From: Cellulophaga lytica DSM 7489
Lineage (GTDB): Bacteria > Bacteroidota > Bacteroidia > Flavobacteriales > Flavobacteriaceae
Direction: 5' to 3'
DNA: 64,000 nucleotides
Assembly: GCF_000190595.1 (NCBI RefSeq)
Contig: NC_015167.1
Location: 1,849,501-1,913,500, forward strand
Positions within the stretch are counted from its first letter, which is position 1, and each line of letters starts with the position of its first letter. A program made the translations under genes and the position numbers. The notes beneath the pieces were generated by a model that worked only from the letters and a program-made list of their open reading frames with translations, did no database searches and was not told where the DNA came from. Positions 25,524 to 34,807 of the stretch are shown one piece after another.

Positions 25524-28500
25524 TTACTCTGCACTAATTTTAGTTTCTTCAGTTTTTTTAGAGAACCTTATTTTTAACCTGTATGTTATGTCAAACAATG
25601 CAGGTACAATTATTAAGGTTAAAAATGTAGCTACTATAAGTCCAAATATAACTGTCCAAGCTAAAGGTCCCCAGAATATAACGTTGTCACCACCAATGTA
25701 TATATGCGGATTAAACTCTGAGAATAGAGCAAAGAAATCTATATTTAAACCAATGGCAAGTGGTATTAGCCCAAGTACCGTAGTAACTGCGGTTAAAATT
25801 ACAGGTCTTAACCTTGCTTTACCACCAGTTACAATTGCTTCTGTGGCTTCTGCTCTAGATAAAACATCTCCTTCATCTAAGCCAAGCTTCACTTTTTTAC
25901 GGTCTATAAGTATTTGGGTATAATCTAACAATACAACACCATTGTTTACTACAATACCTGCTAAGGATATAATACCCATCATTGTCATCATTATAACAAA
26001 AGACCACCCAGTAATCATTAGTCCACCAAACACACCAATAAAGCTTAGGAAAATGGCTATCATTATAATTATTGGTTTAGAAATACCACCAAACTGAAAT
26101 ATTAGAATTAGCATAATTAAGCCTAGACCAGAAAAGAATGCGCTAACAAGAAATATCATTTGTTTATTTTGCTCTTCAATTTGGCCAGTGTAATCTATTT
26201 TTACGGTAGAAGGTTTGCCTTTGTAATCCTCCATTTCTTTTTGTATCTCATCTACAATTGCAGCAGCATCTGTAAAACCAGGTTCTAAACCAGAGTAGAT
26301 TGTTACAACACGCTCGTTATCTCTGTGCTTAATAGCGCTAAAACCAGAGGTGTTTTTAGTAGTGGCAACAGCAGAAACCGGAATTTCTTTTATTTGTCCG
26401 TTAGATGGATCCCTAAAAATTATATTCTGGTTAAATAATGCATTTGTATTGTAGCGTAAATCTTCATTGAAGCGAACGTTAATGTCATAATCATCACCAT
26501 CCTCTTTGTAAACCCCTGCTTTTTCTCCAAACAATGCTCTACGTAATTGATTACCAACTTGAGCAACAGATACTCCTAGTTCACCAGCTTTTTCGCGGTC
26601 TACCACAACCTCCATAGAAGGTTTACTCTTGTTTACATCAATCTTTATTTCTTCTATACCAGCTATATTTTTGGTGTTAATAAAGTTTTTAATGCTTTCT
26701 GCTGTTGCTATAAGTTCATTATAGTCTTTACCTTCTAATTCTATATTAATAGGGTAGCCAGCAGGTGGTCCATTAGAGTCTTTTTCTACAGATATATTTA
26801 CACCTGGGTAAATACCGCTTAGTGCTTTTTGCACCTTTGCACGTATATCTTCTGTGTTAATTCCTCTTCTAAATTTAAACTCGCTAAAGTTTACCGTTAT
26901 TTTACCTTTATGCGGCATTTCTGCGGTAGAACCACCATCTGTTTGTGGGTTACCAGCACCCTCACCAACTTGAGAAACTGCAGAATCTACAATAAAATTT
27001 TCTCCATTGTGCTTGTAAATATCATCATCTAAAAGATCATAAACTCTTTTTTCTATAACCTTTGTAATGGCATTTGTTTTCTCAATAGAAGTACCTTCTG
27101 GGTATTCTATGTAAACAGATATTTCATTAGGAATGTTGTCTGGGAAAAATTCTATTTTGGTTCTTTTACTGCCAATAGACATACCAAAAAGCATAAAAAC
27201 AACAAGTAAAAGCACAAAAGTTACGCCTACATACCAGTAAACGTTGCCGCCTCTTAAGGCGTGTTTTAATCTGCGCTCGTACCAGTTTTCAAACTTAACC
27301 ATTGTGTTTTTTTGGAAACGAATAGCCAATTTTTTAATAAAATACTTGTAAGCCCAGAACATTATTGCAGTAATAATCATTACAGAGCCTAAGCCTCTCA
27401 TTGCACCACCAAAAATTAATATTAGTAAACCAAAACCACCAAGAATAATACTTAAGCGTATAAGTTGTTTAACGGTAAGTTCTTTTTCGCCTAGTTCCAT
27501 AAATCTAGAAACCAGCATAGAGTTCATTAAAATAGCAACAAGTAATGAAGAACCTAAAACAACAGATAGTGTTATTGGGAAAAATTTCATAAACTGGCCC
27601 ATTACGCCCGGCCATAAACCAAGAGGTACAAAGGCTGCAACTGTTGTAAGTGTAGATACAATAATTGGGAAAGCAATTTCGCCAACACCTTTTTTTGCAG
27701 CTTCAACTTTAGACAAACCTTCATCCATTAAACGGTATACGTTTTCTACAACCACAATACCGTTATCTACAAGCATACCAAGTCCCATAATCATTCCAAA
27801 AAGAATCATTGTGTTTAGGGTGTAGCCTAGTAAAGATAATATCATAAAAGACATAAACATAGACATAGGAATGGCAAAACCAACAAATAGTGCATTTCTA
27901 AATCCTAAAAAGAACATTAAAACGGTTACAACTAATATAATACCAAAGATGATGTTGTTTACAAGATCATCTACTTGGTTTAAGGTTTTTGTTGATGAGT
28001 CGTTTGCAATAGAAATTTTTAAATCTGGTGGGTAATATTCTTTTTGGGCCTTTTTTACAATTTCTTTTATTTGGTCTGATGCAGAAATTGAGTTTTGTCC
28101 TGCTCTCTTTTTTACATCTAACATTACTACGCTTTCTCCAAACTCTCTGGCATAGGTAGTTTTATCTTCTTCAGAAAAAGTAATAGTAGCAATATCTCTA
28201 AGGTAAGTAGCACCATTTTCTGATTTAACCACAAAGTTGTTTAGTAATTGTGGGTCTTTTACTTCGCCTAAAATACGTATAGTTCTTCTTTGTTCTTTTG
28301 TTTTTAAATTACCAGCAGACATAGTAACATTACCGCCTCTTATTGTATTTAAAACATCATCAAAACTAATTTTAGCAGCCATCATTTTATAAATGTCTAC
28401 TGCAATTTCTACTTCTTTTTCTTGAGCACCACGTATGTCTGCCTGTTTTATTTCTTGCAAGTCTTCAACTTTATCTTGTAAATACTCTGCAAAATCTTTT

Positions 28501-29006
28501 AACTTTTCTACAGGATAATCTCCTGTAAAGTTAATGTTCATAATAGGCATTTCTTCAGACAAGTTAAGATCAAAAACATTAGGTTCTACTTTTGCACCAT
28601 TAAAAGTAGGCCAGTCTTCACTTGCTTTTTCTGCATCTACCTCGTCTTTAATTTTTTGTTTAGCCTCTTGTACAGTAATGCCTTCGTCAAACTCTACTAT
28701 AATCATAGCATAGTCTTCTTGCGAGGTAGATGTTACCTCTACAACATTACTTACGTTTTTTATTTTATCTTCTAAAGGATCTGTAATTAAACGTTCTATA
28801 TCTTCAGCAGTGTTACCAGGGTATGGTGTGCTTATATATATTTTGGTTTCAATTACTTCAGGGAAATCTTCTCTTGGCATTGCCATATAAGCAGAGAGTC
28901 CTATCCATAAAAATAGTCCAATTAGCACATAAATAACGGAAGGGTTATCTATTGCCCATGAGGATATTTTAAATTCCTTGTCGGCGTTTTTTTGTATTTT
29001 GCTCAT
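25524..29006 (-). CDS. RND family efflux pump inner-membrane subunit
   Basis: This 1160-residue transporter is of the hydrophobe/amphiphile efflux type. The N-terminal helix is followed by the porter domain (EDFPEVIETKIYISTPYPG). Twelve-helix segments are visible as clusters such as IIFGIILVVTVLMFFLGF and GMIMGLGMLVDNGIVVVENV, the latter holding the proton-relay aspartate of helix 4. It is roughly 100 residues longer than AcrB, with an extra hydrophobic loop region near 515-560. It forms a tripartite pump with the adaptor (29011) and the TolC-like protein (30209) and is the last gene of that operon. Confidence 0.95.
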   Translation of the reverse strand: MSKIQKNADKEFKISSWAIDNPSVIYVLIGLFLWIGLSAYMAMPREDFPEVIETKIYISTPYPGNTAEDIERLITDPLEDKIKNVSNVVEVTSTSQEDYAMIIVEFDEGITVQEAKQKIKDEVDAEKASEDWPTFNGAKVEPNVFDLNLSEEMPIMNINFTGDYPVEKLKDFAEYLQDKVEDLQEIKQADIRGAQEKEVEIAVDIYKMMAAKISFDDVLNTIRGGNVTMSAGNLKTKEQRRTIRILGEVKDPQLLNNFVVKSENGATYLRDIATITFSEEDKTTYAREFGESVVMLDVKKRAGQNSISASDQIKEIVKKAQKEYYPPDLKISIANDSSTKTLNQVDDLVNNIIFGIILVVTVLMFFLGFRNALFVGFAIPMSMFMSFMILSLLGYTLNTMILFGMIMGLGMLVDNGIVVVENVYRLMDEGLSKVEAAKKGVGEIAFPIIVSTLTTVAAFVPLGLWPGVMGQFMKFFPITLSVVLGSSLLVAILMNSMLVSRFMELGEKELTVKQLIRLSIILGGFGLLILIFGGAMRGLGSVMIITAIMFWAYKYFIKKLAIRFQKNTMVKFENWYERRLKHALRGGNVYWYVGVTFVLLLVVFMLFGMSIGSKRTKIEFFPDNIPNEISVYIEYPEGTSIEKTNAITKVIEKRVYDLLDDDIYKHNGENFIVDSAVSQVGEGAGNPQTDGGSTAEMPHKGKITVNFSEFKFRRGINTEDIRAKVQKALSGIYPGVNISVEKDSNGPPAGYPINIELEGKDYNELIATAESIKNFINTKNIAGIEEIKIDVNKSKPSMEVVVDREKAGELGVSVAQVGNQLRRALFGEKAGVYKEDGDDYDINVRFNEDLRYNTNALFNQNIIFRDPSNGQIKEIPVSAVATTKNTSGFSAIKHRDNERVVTIYSGLEPGFTDAAAIVDEIQKEMEDYKGKPSTVKIDYTGQIEEQNKQMIFLVSAFFSGLGLIMLILIFQFGGISKPIIIMIAIFLSFIGVFGGLMITGWSFVIMMTMMGIISLAGIVVNNGVVLLDYTQILIDRKKVKLGLDEGDVLSRAEATEAIVTGGKARLRPVILTAVTTVLGLIPLAIGLNIDFFALFSEFNPHIYIGGDNVIFWGPLAWTVIFGLIVATFLTLIIVPALFDITYRLKIRFSKKTEETKISAE

Positions 29007-29010
29007 GGAA

Positions 29011-30177
29011 TTATTGATTTAAAATTTCAACTTTTTGTCCGTCTTTAACTGTTCTTGCACCTTCTTTAATTACGTGTTCATTAGCTGTTAGGCCAGATAC
29101 AACCTCTGTTAATGGACCTTGACTTTTACCAGTCGTAATTATTTTCTTTTTAGCATTAGCATAGTTTTCTTCTGTTTTTTCTGCTACATAAACATACTGT
29201 TCTCCGTTTGCATTTTCAGAAATTACACTTTGTGGTATTAAAATGGCCTCATTGCTAGTGTAGTCATTAAGTCTAACTTTTGCTGTTAAGTTTGGTTTTA
29301 TATTTCCGTTTTTATTAGGAACCGGAATTTCTACTACAAAAGATCTGTTACTAGGATTAATAAAGTTACCAGTTTGGCGAACCTTAGTAACTACGCTATC
29401 ATTTAAAATTGGAAAATATACAACAGCTTCTTTTCCGTTTTTTATGCTTTTAATGTAGGTCTCTGGTACCTCTACATCTAAATACATATTAGATAAGTTT
29501 ACAATTCTAAAAACTTCAGATCCCATACCAGGGGCAACAACAGTTCCTTGCTCTTTAATAACATCGTCTATAATGCCAGTAAAAGGAGCTCTAATGCTAG
29601 ATTTGCCTAATTGACTTTCTGCCTGTTTAATAGCGTTTACTTGGGCTTCGTAATTGGTTTTAGCCTGTAGGTATTGTATTTCAGAACCTATTTTTTGCTC
29701 CCAAAGTCTTTGTTGCCTTTCGTAAGTAGTTTTTGCCAGTTCTGCTTGTGTTTTTAATTGTGCAAGTTGACTGCTCATACCACCATCATCTATAGTAGCA
29801 AGTATTTGCCCTTTGTTTACTTTTTGTCCTTCTTTAACGTATACTCTTTTTAATGTACCAGCCATTTCTGGGTATATTAAAACATTTTGTTTTGTTTGTA
29901 CGTTACCTTGTAGTTCTAAAAAGTGATTAAAAACCTGATTTTTAGTGGTTAATGTACTTACTAAAGGAAGGTTTTTGTTTCCTTGTATTTCTGCAATGGC
30001 AGAGTCTAGCTTAAACATTTGCATCTCTAGCTTTTTGTGCTCTTCAGAAACAGTAGCTTTCTTTTCTCTTATGGCTTCTATATCTCCCTTAGCAATAATG
30101 CTTTCTACAGAATTGTTTTTGCTTCCGCAGGCAGTAACAACTGCTGTAAGTGTTAGTATGTAGAATATTTTTTTCAT
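29011..30177 (-). CDS. RND efflux periplasmic adaptor lipoprotein
   Basis: This 388-residue membrane fusion protein has a lipobox cysteine at residue 17 (VVTAC). It contains a coiled-coil hairpin (about residues 125-185), flanked by the two lipoyl half-motifs (LKRVYVKEGQKVNKGQILATID and SSIRAPFTGIIDDV). Beta-barrel and membrane-proximal domains follow. It links the pump at 25524 to the outer-membrane channel at 30209. Spacing to the pump gene is 4 bases. Confidence 0.94.
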   Translation of the reverse strand: MKKIFYILTLTAVVTACGSKNNSVESIIAKGDIEAIREKKATVSEEHKKLEMQMFKLDSAIAEIQGNKNLPLVSTLTTKNQVFNHFLELQGNVQTKQNVLIYPEMAGTLKRVYVKEGQKVNKGQILATIDDGGMSSQLAQLKTQAELAKTTYERQQRLWEQKIGSEIQYLQAKTNYEAQVNAIKQAESQLGKSSIRAPFTGIIDDVIKEQGTVVAPGMGSEVFRIVNLSNMYLDVEVPETYIKSIKNGKEAVVYFPILNDSVVTKVRQTGNFINPSNRSFVVEIPVPNKNGNIKPNLTAKVRLNDYTSNEAILIPQSVISENANGEQYVYVAEKTEENYANAKKKIITTGKSQGPLTEVVSGLTANEHVIKEGARTVKDGQKVEILNQ

Positions 30178-30208
30178 GTTGTTTGTGTTACAAATTGTTG
30201 TGTTGGGG

Positions 30209-31543
30209 TTAGTTATTTAGAATTAATTCTAAAGCTGTTTTTTTATTAATTACGTCTACCATAGACTGTAAGTACTCTTGTTGTACTGCGTACAATTGTG
30301 TTTGTGCCTGTCTAAGTTCAAAACTTGTAGCTAAACCTTCAAAATACTTTACCTGGTTTTTTTTCTCTATGCGTTCTGCTAAGCCTAAATTGTCTTTATT
30401 TGTTTGGTATTGTTCTATTGCTAAAATGTATTCACTTTTTGCATTTTCCCAACTTAAACGTAAAGATTCTTCTGCTTCTGTTTTTTGTGTTTTTGCTTTT
30501 TCTAATGCAATTTTGGCACGTTGTGTAGATGCACTTCTGCGTAAAGAACTAAATATTGGAATATTAAGATCAAAACCTAAAATTGATGAGTTAAACCAAT
30601 CTGTTTCCTTCTTTAAAAAATCAAATTCTTGACTGTAAGCTGTGTATCCAAAATTTACAAAAGCATTAAGTGTTGGTAGTGCTTTACTTTTTTCTAACTT
30701 AAGCTCTAATGCACGTTGCTCATTTAAGTTAAGTGCCATTTTGTAGTCTACATTATTTTCTAAAACTAAATCGCTTTCTACTAAATTAAAATCTATCTGC
30801 TTTTCAGTTAAAATATCTAAGTCTTCTGTTAATTTAGTTGGGTTGTCTAGTTCTAAGCCCATTACTAAATTTAGCATTTGCACTGTAATTTTTTTAAGTC
30901 TAATTGCGTTTTTTAACTGGTTTGTTATAGATGCTAAAGTAATTTGCAGTTGCTCTACACTCTCTTCTTCAGTTAAACCATTTTCAAAAATCTTTTGCGT
31001 TTCGTTAAGGTTTTTTTCTAAAGCGGTTTTGTTTTTCTCTAATATAGCAGCACTTTCTTCTGCTAAAAGTACATTGCCATATGCTTCTACAACTGCCTTG
31101 CGTACATCTAAAGCATTTTTTTCTTTACTATTAGCGCTGTAATCTATAAACGTTTTAGTTGCTTGTACACCTACAATATATGAGCCATCAAAAATTTGCT
31201 GACTTAAAGTTGCTGTAGCACTAGTAGATTGTTTTTGTCCAAAAACTACAGGTATAAAAGACCCTGGTGTACCACCTGCTAATTCTCCTGGTATTAAAGA
31301 TACAGGTTGCTTTAATTGGTTTTGGTAGCTAATTGCACCATTTACTTGCGGTAAACCGCTAGCAATGGTTTCCCATTTTTGCTTTTGCGCATCTTCTATG
31401 TCTCGTTCTGCATTTATAGCACTATAATTGTGCTCTAATGCGTAGTTAATTGCTTCTTGTAGCGAGAAACTAGTGGGTTTCTCCTGAGAAAATCCCATTT
31501 GTATGCTCAAAAGCAATACTAATAATGTTAAACTCCTTTTCAT
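30209..31543 (-). CDS. TolC family outer-membrane efflux channel
   Basis: This 444-residue protein has a signal peptide (cut after GFSQ near residue 20) and long helical hairpin segments in two repeats. The family motifs are present, including FSLQEAINYALEHNYS at the N-terminus and LRLSWENAKSEYILAIEQY in the second half. It forms the trans-envelope duct of the RND system. Its start codon abuts the tetR stop codon, so regulator and pump form one operon. Confidence 0.94.
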   Translation of the reverse strand: MKRSLTLLVLLLSIQMGFSQEKPTSFSLQEAINYALEHNYSAINAERDIEDAQKQKWETIASGLPQVNGAISYQNQLKQPVSLIPGELAGGTPGSFIPVVFGQKQSTSATATLSQQIFDGSYIVGVQATKTFIDYSANSKEKNALDVRKAVVEAYGNVLLAEESAAILEKNKTALEKNLNETQKIFENGLTEEESVEQLQITLASITNQLKNAIRLKKITVQMLNLVMGLELDNPTKLTEDLDILTEKQIDFNLVESDLVLENNVDYKMALNLNEQRALELKLEKSKALPTLNAFVNFGYTAYSQEFDFLKKETDWFNSSILGFDLNIPIFSSLRRSASTQRAKIALEKAKTQKTEAEESLRLSWENAKSEYILAIEQYQTNKDNLGLAERIEKKNQVKYFEGLATSFELRQAQTQLYAVQQEYLQSMVDVINKKTALELILNN

Positions 31544-32149
31544 TTATGATTGATTTGATTTGATAATATCAGTTAATAATTTTTCTCCTTTTATAGTTAC
31601 TATTCCTCTTAAGTGGTATTCTAAATAATTGTCCATTAATTTTATTTTTGAAAATTTTTCAGGCGGAAAAAAGTCATCATCCTTAATAGCCGTCATCCCA
31701 GAAAAGTATATTCTAGAAATAAATTCTGTGTCTAAATTTTTTCTAAATAATCCCAATTTTATTCCTTCATCTAAATTTGCTAATACACATTTTTGCATAA
31801 ATGTAAACTGCTCTTTTTTTAATGATTGGTGTATTTTAGGATAGTACTTTTGTAGTTGATAAATTGGAGATGAACTTTCATCTTTTAGGTTAGAGATTAT
31901 AAATTTTCTTATCTCAAACATTTCTTCAATAGGGTTGTGGTTTAATGCACAAATATTGTTTATCCCTTTAGTAATATTACAAAATAAATGAGAGGTACTT
32001 TCCTCTATTAACTTTGTTTTATTGTCAAAGTAGGTGTAAATGGTTTTTTTAGACATCCCCAATTCGTTGGCTAAATCATCCATTGTAACACTCTTAAAAC
32101 CTAGGCTTAAGAATAAATCTGTAGCTTTTTCTAAAATTTTTTCTTTCAT
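31544..32149 (-). CDS. TetR/AcrR family transcriptional regulator
   Basis: The ATG at 32149 is chosen over an upstream start because the promoter -7 box lies inside the longer reading. The protein then has about 201 residues. Its N-terminal TetR helix-turn-helix reads ILEKATDLFLSLGFKSVTMD followed by LANELGMSKKTIYTYFDNK. The C-terminal ligand-binding part is helical and variable. As the first gene of the efflux operon and with a strong inverted repeat over its own promoter, it almost certainly represses the operon and is released by a pump substrate. Confidence 0.94.
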   Translation of the reverse strand: MKEKILEKATDLFLSLGFKSVTMDDLANELGMSKKTIYTYFDNKTKLIEESTSHLFCNITKGINNICALNHNPIEEMFEIRKFIISNLKDESSSPIYQLQKYYPKIHQSLKKEQFTFMQKCVLANLDEGIKLGLFRKNLDTEFISRIYFSGMTAIKDDDFFPPEKFSKIKLMDNYLEYHLRGIVTIKGEKLLTDIIKSNQS

Positions 32150-32158
32150 AATGTGGCG

Positions 32159-32202
32159 CAAATATAAGTCAGGAAACTTAGAATACAAAAAAAGTTTCCT
32201 AA
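32159..32202 (-). promoter_or_regulatory. Promoter and inverted-repeat operator of the efflux operon
   Basis: On the - strand, TATATTTG (32166-32159) is a perfect -7 box, and a TTG at 32188-32186 sits 19 bases upstream as the -33 element. A 9-bp perfect inverted repeat AGGAAACTT/AAGTTTCCT (32171-32179 with 32192-32200), extending to 11 bp with one mismatch, covers the spacer and -33 region. This is a textbook repressor position. Transcription should start only a few bases before the ATG at 32149, giving a nearly leaderless mRNA. Confidence 0.8.
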
Positions 32203-32271
32203 GTTTTATTATTACTTAACCTTAGTTTAAAATGAATGTTACATTTATAATTACTTAAAAAGTATTTCATG

Positions 32272-32279
32272 TATTTTTG
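32272..32279 (+). promoter_or_regulatory. -7 promoter element for the polyprenyl synthase gene
   Basis: TATTTTTG fits TAnnTTTG and lies 15 bases upstream of the start codon at 32294. Confidence 0.5.
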
Positions 32280-32293
32280 GAAAAAAAATAAAG

Positions 32294-33268
32294 ATGCACA
32301 CCATTGACCAGTATAGAGAGTCTTTTTTAGAAGAATTAAACAAAATTACAACAGAAAAGGAGCCTAAAAACTTATATGAACCTATTAATTATATACTGCA
32401 ATTAGGTGGTAAGCGTTTGCGTCCTATTTTGGCATTAATGACTGCAGATGTTTTTGAAACAGATTTTAAAAAAGCGATACCAGCAGCTATGGCCGTTGAG
32501 GTTTTTCATAATTTTTCTTTAGTTCATGATGATATTATGGATGATGCACCATTAAGAAGAGGAAAAGCAACTGTGCATGAAAAATGGGATATTAATACTG
32601 GTATTTTATCTGGAGATGCAATGCTAATTGAAGCATATAGGCTTTTAGAACAGTATGATGGTGAGCAATACAAAAAACTAAATGTACTTTTTAGTACTAC
32701 TGCTTTGCAAGTTTGTGAAGGGCAGCAATATGATGTTGATTTTGAAACTAGAGATGATGTTACCATACCAGAATACTTAAAAATGATTGAGTATAAAACT
32801 GCTGTTTTGGTTGCTGCTGCTATGAAAATGGGAGCTATAATAGCAGAAACTACGGTAGAAAATGAAGACTTAATTTACGATTTTGGTAAAAATTTAGGTA
32901 TAGCTTTTCAGTTGCAAGATGATTATTTAGATGCTTTTGGTGACCCAAAGACATTTGGTAAACAAGTAGGTGGTGATATTATAGAAAACAAAAAAACATA
33001 CTTGTACTTAAAAGCATTAGAACTTTCCTCTAACGCAGAGCAAAACTCATTAGATCAGTTGTTTTCTATACAACCAACAAATAATAATGATAAAATAGCT
33101 ACTGTAAAAGTTATTTTTGAAGAGTCTAAAGCAGATGTTGCTACAAAGCAAGCTATAGAAGATTATACGCAAAAAGCCTTTAATGTTTTAGATAAGCTAG
33201 AAATACCTGCTACAAACAAAGAAGCATTAAAGCAATTTGGGTTATGGCTAATGACCAGAAAAGTGTAA
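32294..33268 (+). CDS. Polyprenyl diphosphate synthase
   Basis: This 324-residue trans-isoprenyl diphosphate synthase condenses isopentenyl diphosphate with allylic diphosphates in the cytoplasm. The first aspartate-rich motif is HDDIMDDAPLRRG (D79, D80, D83) and the second is QLQDDYLDAFGDP. Conserved GGKRLRP near residue 38 binds the diphosphate. The first motif lacks the two-residue insertion of bacterial IspA, so a geranylgeranyl- or longer-type product is possible, but chain length cannot be decided by eye. It is divergent from tetR and converges on the gene at 33273 with a 4-base gap. Confidence 0.92.
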   Translation: MHTIDQYRESFLEELNKITTEKEPKNLYEPINYILQLGGKRLRPILALMTADVFETDFKKAIPAAMAVEVFHNFSLVHDDIMDDAPLRRGKATVHEKWDINTGILSGDAMLIEAYRLLEQYDGEQYKKLNVLFSTTALQVCEGQQYDVDFETRDDVTIPEYLKMIEYKTAVLVAAAMKMGAIIAETTVENEDLIYDFGKNLGIAFQLQDDYLDAFGDPKTFGKQVGGDIIENKKTYLYLKALELSSNAEQNSLDQLFSIQPTNNNDKIATVKVIFEESKADVATKQAIEDYTQKAFNVLDKLEIPATNKEALKQFGLWLMTRKV

Positions 33269-33272
33269 CTTT

Positions 33273-34268
33273 TTAGTCTACCAGATACGGAACCTTCTTT
33301 AATGTAATTATTGGCTTACTTAGCATTTGCTGTATGGTTTGCTGTTGTTCTACAATGCAAATAACCTCTATGCCAATGTGTATGCCGTAAATATTATCTG
33401 GATTATTAAGTCCTAAATAAAATGTGCCTTTGGTAGTATCTGTTACATTTACAATACCAGACTTGTAGTTTTCTCTAGAGCCAAATAAGTAGGGAACATA
33501 GTTTTCTTTTTGTTTAAAGAGTAATGCATTTTCTTCGTTTAGTAAATAAATGTCGCAAATATTAGCTCCAGGTGGCGGACTCAAATTTTCTACTGCGCCC
33601 GAAAAAGAATTTTCCGTATCTATATAATTAGATAATGTAGAGGCTAAACCAAAACTTTTTATTGTGTTTTTTATGTCTTGTTCTTCTCTAGAGGCACTAA
33701 AAACGTAATACCAAGAAACTGTATTTTTTGGTAATGCAATTGGTACTAGAACTCTGCTTTTTCCTCCTTTTAATAAGTCGTTAGACCTACTGTTAAGGTA
33801 AAAATTATCTTGCTGTAAAGAGATTGTTTTTAGTTTAGTAACCTCTGTGTCTGTTTTTATTGGTGTAGCATATGTTGTGTCTGCAACTTCTTTGTAGGCA
33901 ATAATAGGCGCTTGTTTGTTAAAAGAATCTACTTTAAAATTTAAGCTTATTTTTGAATCCTTACTATTGCTGGTTTTTATAATTAATTGGTATAGGTCTG
34001 TGTCTGGAGCTTCTAGCCAATAATTTGCTTTTTTGCCTAAAGTTTTAAAAATTGCTGTATTTACATCTTTATACTTGCTTATGGTATAAACTATATCTCC
34101 TTTTCCTTTAGCCTTTAAACTCAAATGTATATGATCATTTTTGTTAGCGGAAAATAATAATTTATAATCCTCAGTTTTGCTAACCGTAAAAGTAGTGTCT
34201 TGTTTTTGCTGTGCATTTATAGTGGTAATGCAAAACAGTAGGGTAAAAAAACAGACAAGGTATTTCAT
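33273..34268 (-). CDS. Exported protein of unknown function in a metal-linked operon
   Basis: This 331-residue protein has a signal peptide (cut after INAQ near residue 19). An N-terminal beta-rich part of about 110 residues resembles a pre-peptidase-like beta-sandwich. A linker follows, then a second domain containing the motif LSPPPGANICDIYLLNEENALLF and two or three conserved-looking aromatic blocks. No catalytic residues are recognised. It is the last gene of the TonB receptor/thioredoxin operon, so it may help handle the receptor's cargo at the outer membrane or in the periplasm. Confidence 0.65.
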   Translation of the reverse strand: MKYLVCFFTLLFCITTINAQQKQDTTFTVSKTEDYKLLFSANKNDHIHLSLKAKGKGDIVYTISKYKDVNTAIFKTLGKKANYWLEAPDTDLYQLIIKTSNSKDSKISLNFKVDSFNKQAPIIAYKEVADTTYATPIKTDTEVTKLKTISLQQDNFYLNSRSNDLLKGGKSRVLVPIALPKNTVSWYYVFSASREEQDIKNTIKSFGLASTLSNYIDTENSFSGAVENLSPPPGANICDIYLLNEENALLFKQKENYVPYLFGSRENYKSGIVNVTDTTKGTFYLGLNNPDNIYGIHIGIEVICIVEQQQTIQQMLSKPIITLKKVPYLVD

Positions 34269-34322
34269 AGCTTTTTTTTGTAAATGTAACTAAAGTTATT
34301 TTTTTTCAAACGTAATAAATTG

Positions 34323-34802
34323 TTATTGTATTGTTTTTAAAAGTTGTTTTGCATTTAAATATTGAAAATACCTAGCTGTTGCCGTAAATGTATCATCTAA
34401 AATAACTGTTACTGGTAATGAAAATGGTTTGTTTTTTCGGCTAGCCATTAATAAAGGTATTTCATGAATAGCATTTACTTTTTTAAAGTTTTTGTTCTCA
34501 TAAACTTTGCCGCCAAATGTTATTTTTTTAGTGGATTCTACATTCATTTTAACTACGTAATACTCTTTTTTTAATTTGTTAATTACGGTGGTGTCTTTGT
34601 AAGTTTTACGTTCCATTTTATTGCATAAACTACACCAGTCTGCATAAAAGTGTATGAGTACTTTTTTTGGTTTTACAGCTAAAGAGTCTTCAAGCTGGTT
34701 AAAGCTTAGCCAGTTTAATTTGTGCGCTTGTGCATTTAATTGAGTACAGTTTATATAGCCAATTAATAGGCCAATAAGTATTTTTGGGTAGTGCAATTTC
34801 AT
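34323..34802 (-). CDS. Exported thioredoxin-like protein
   Basis: This 159-residue protein has an N-terminal hydrophobic signal (cut near LNAQ, residue 25) and a thioredoxin-like fold with the redox pair C57-S-L-C60 in YADWCSLCNKME. A later IPLLMASRKNKPFSLPVTVILDD segment corresponds to the strand preceding the cis-proline region. It lies between a TonB receptor gene (5 bases upstream) and the unknown exported protein. It could reduce metal ions or disulfides during uptake; this role is inferred from context only. Confidence 0.85.
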   Translation of the reverse strand: MKLHYPKILIGLLIGYINCTQLNAQAHKLNWLSFNQLEDSLAVKPKKVLIHFYADWCSLCNKMERKTYKDTTVINKLKKEYYVVKMNVESTKKITFGGKVYENKNFKKVNAIHEIPLLMASRKNKPFSLPVTVILDDTFTATARYFQYLNAKQLLKTIQ

Positions 34803-34807
34803 TTTAG

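Noticed and set aside
25507-25923. A + strand ORF of 138 codons over the end of the RND pump gene
   Set aside because: It is antisense to the conserved pump C-terminus and begins inside a terminator. It shows no protein features of its own.
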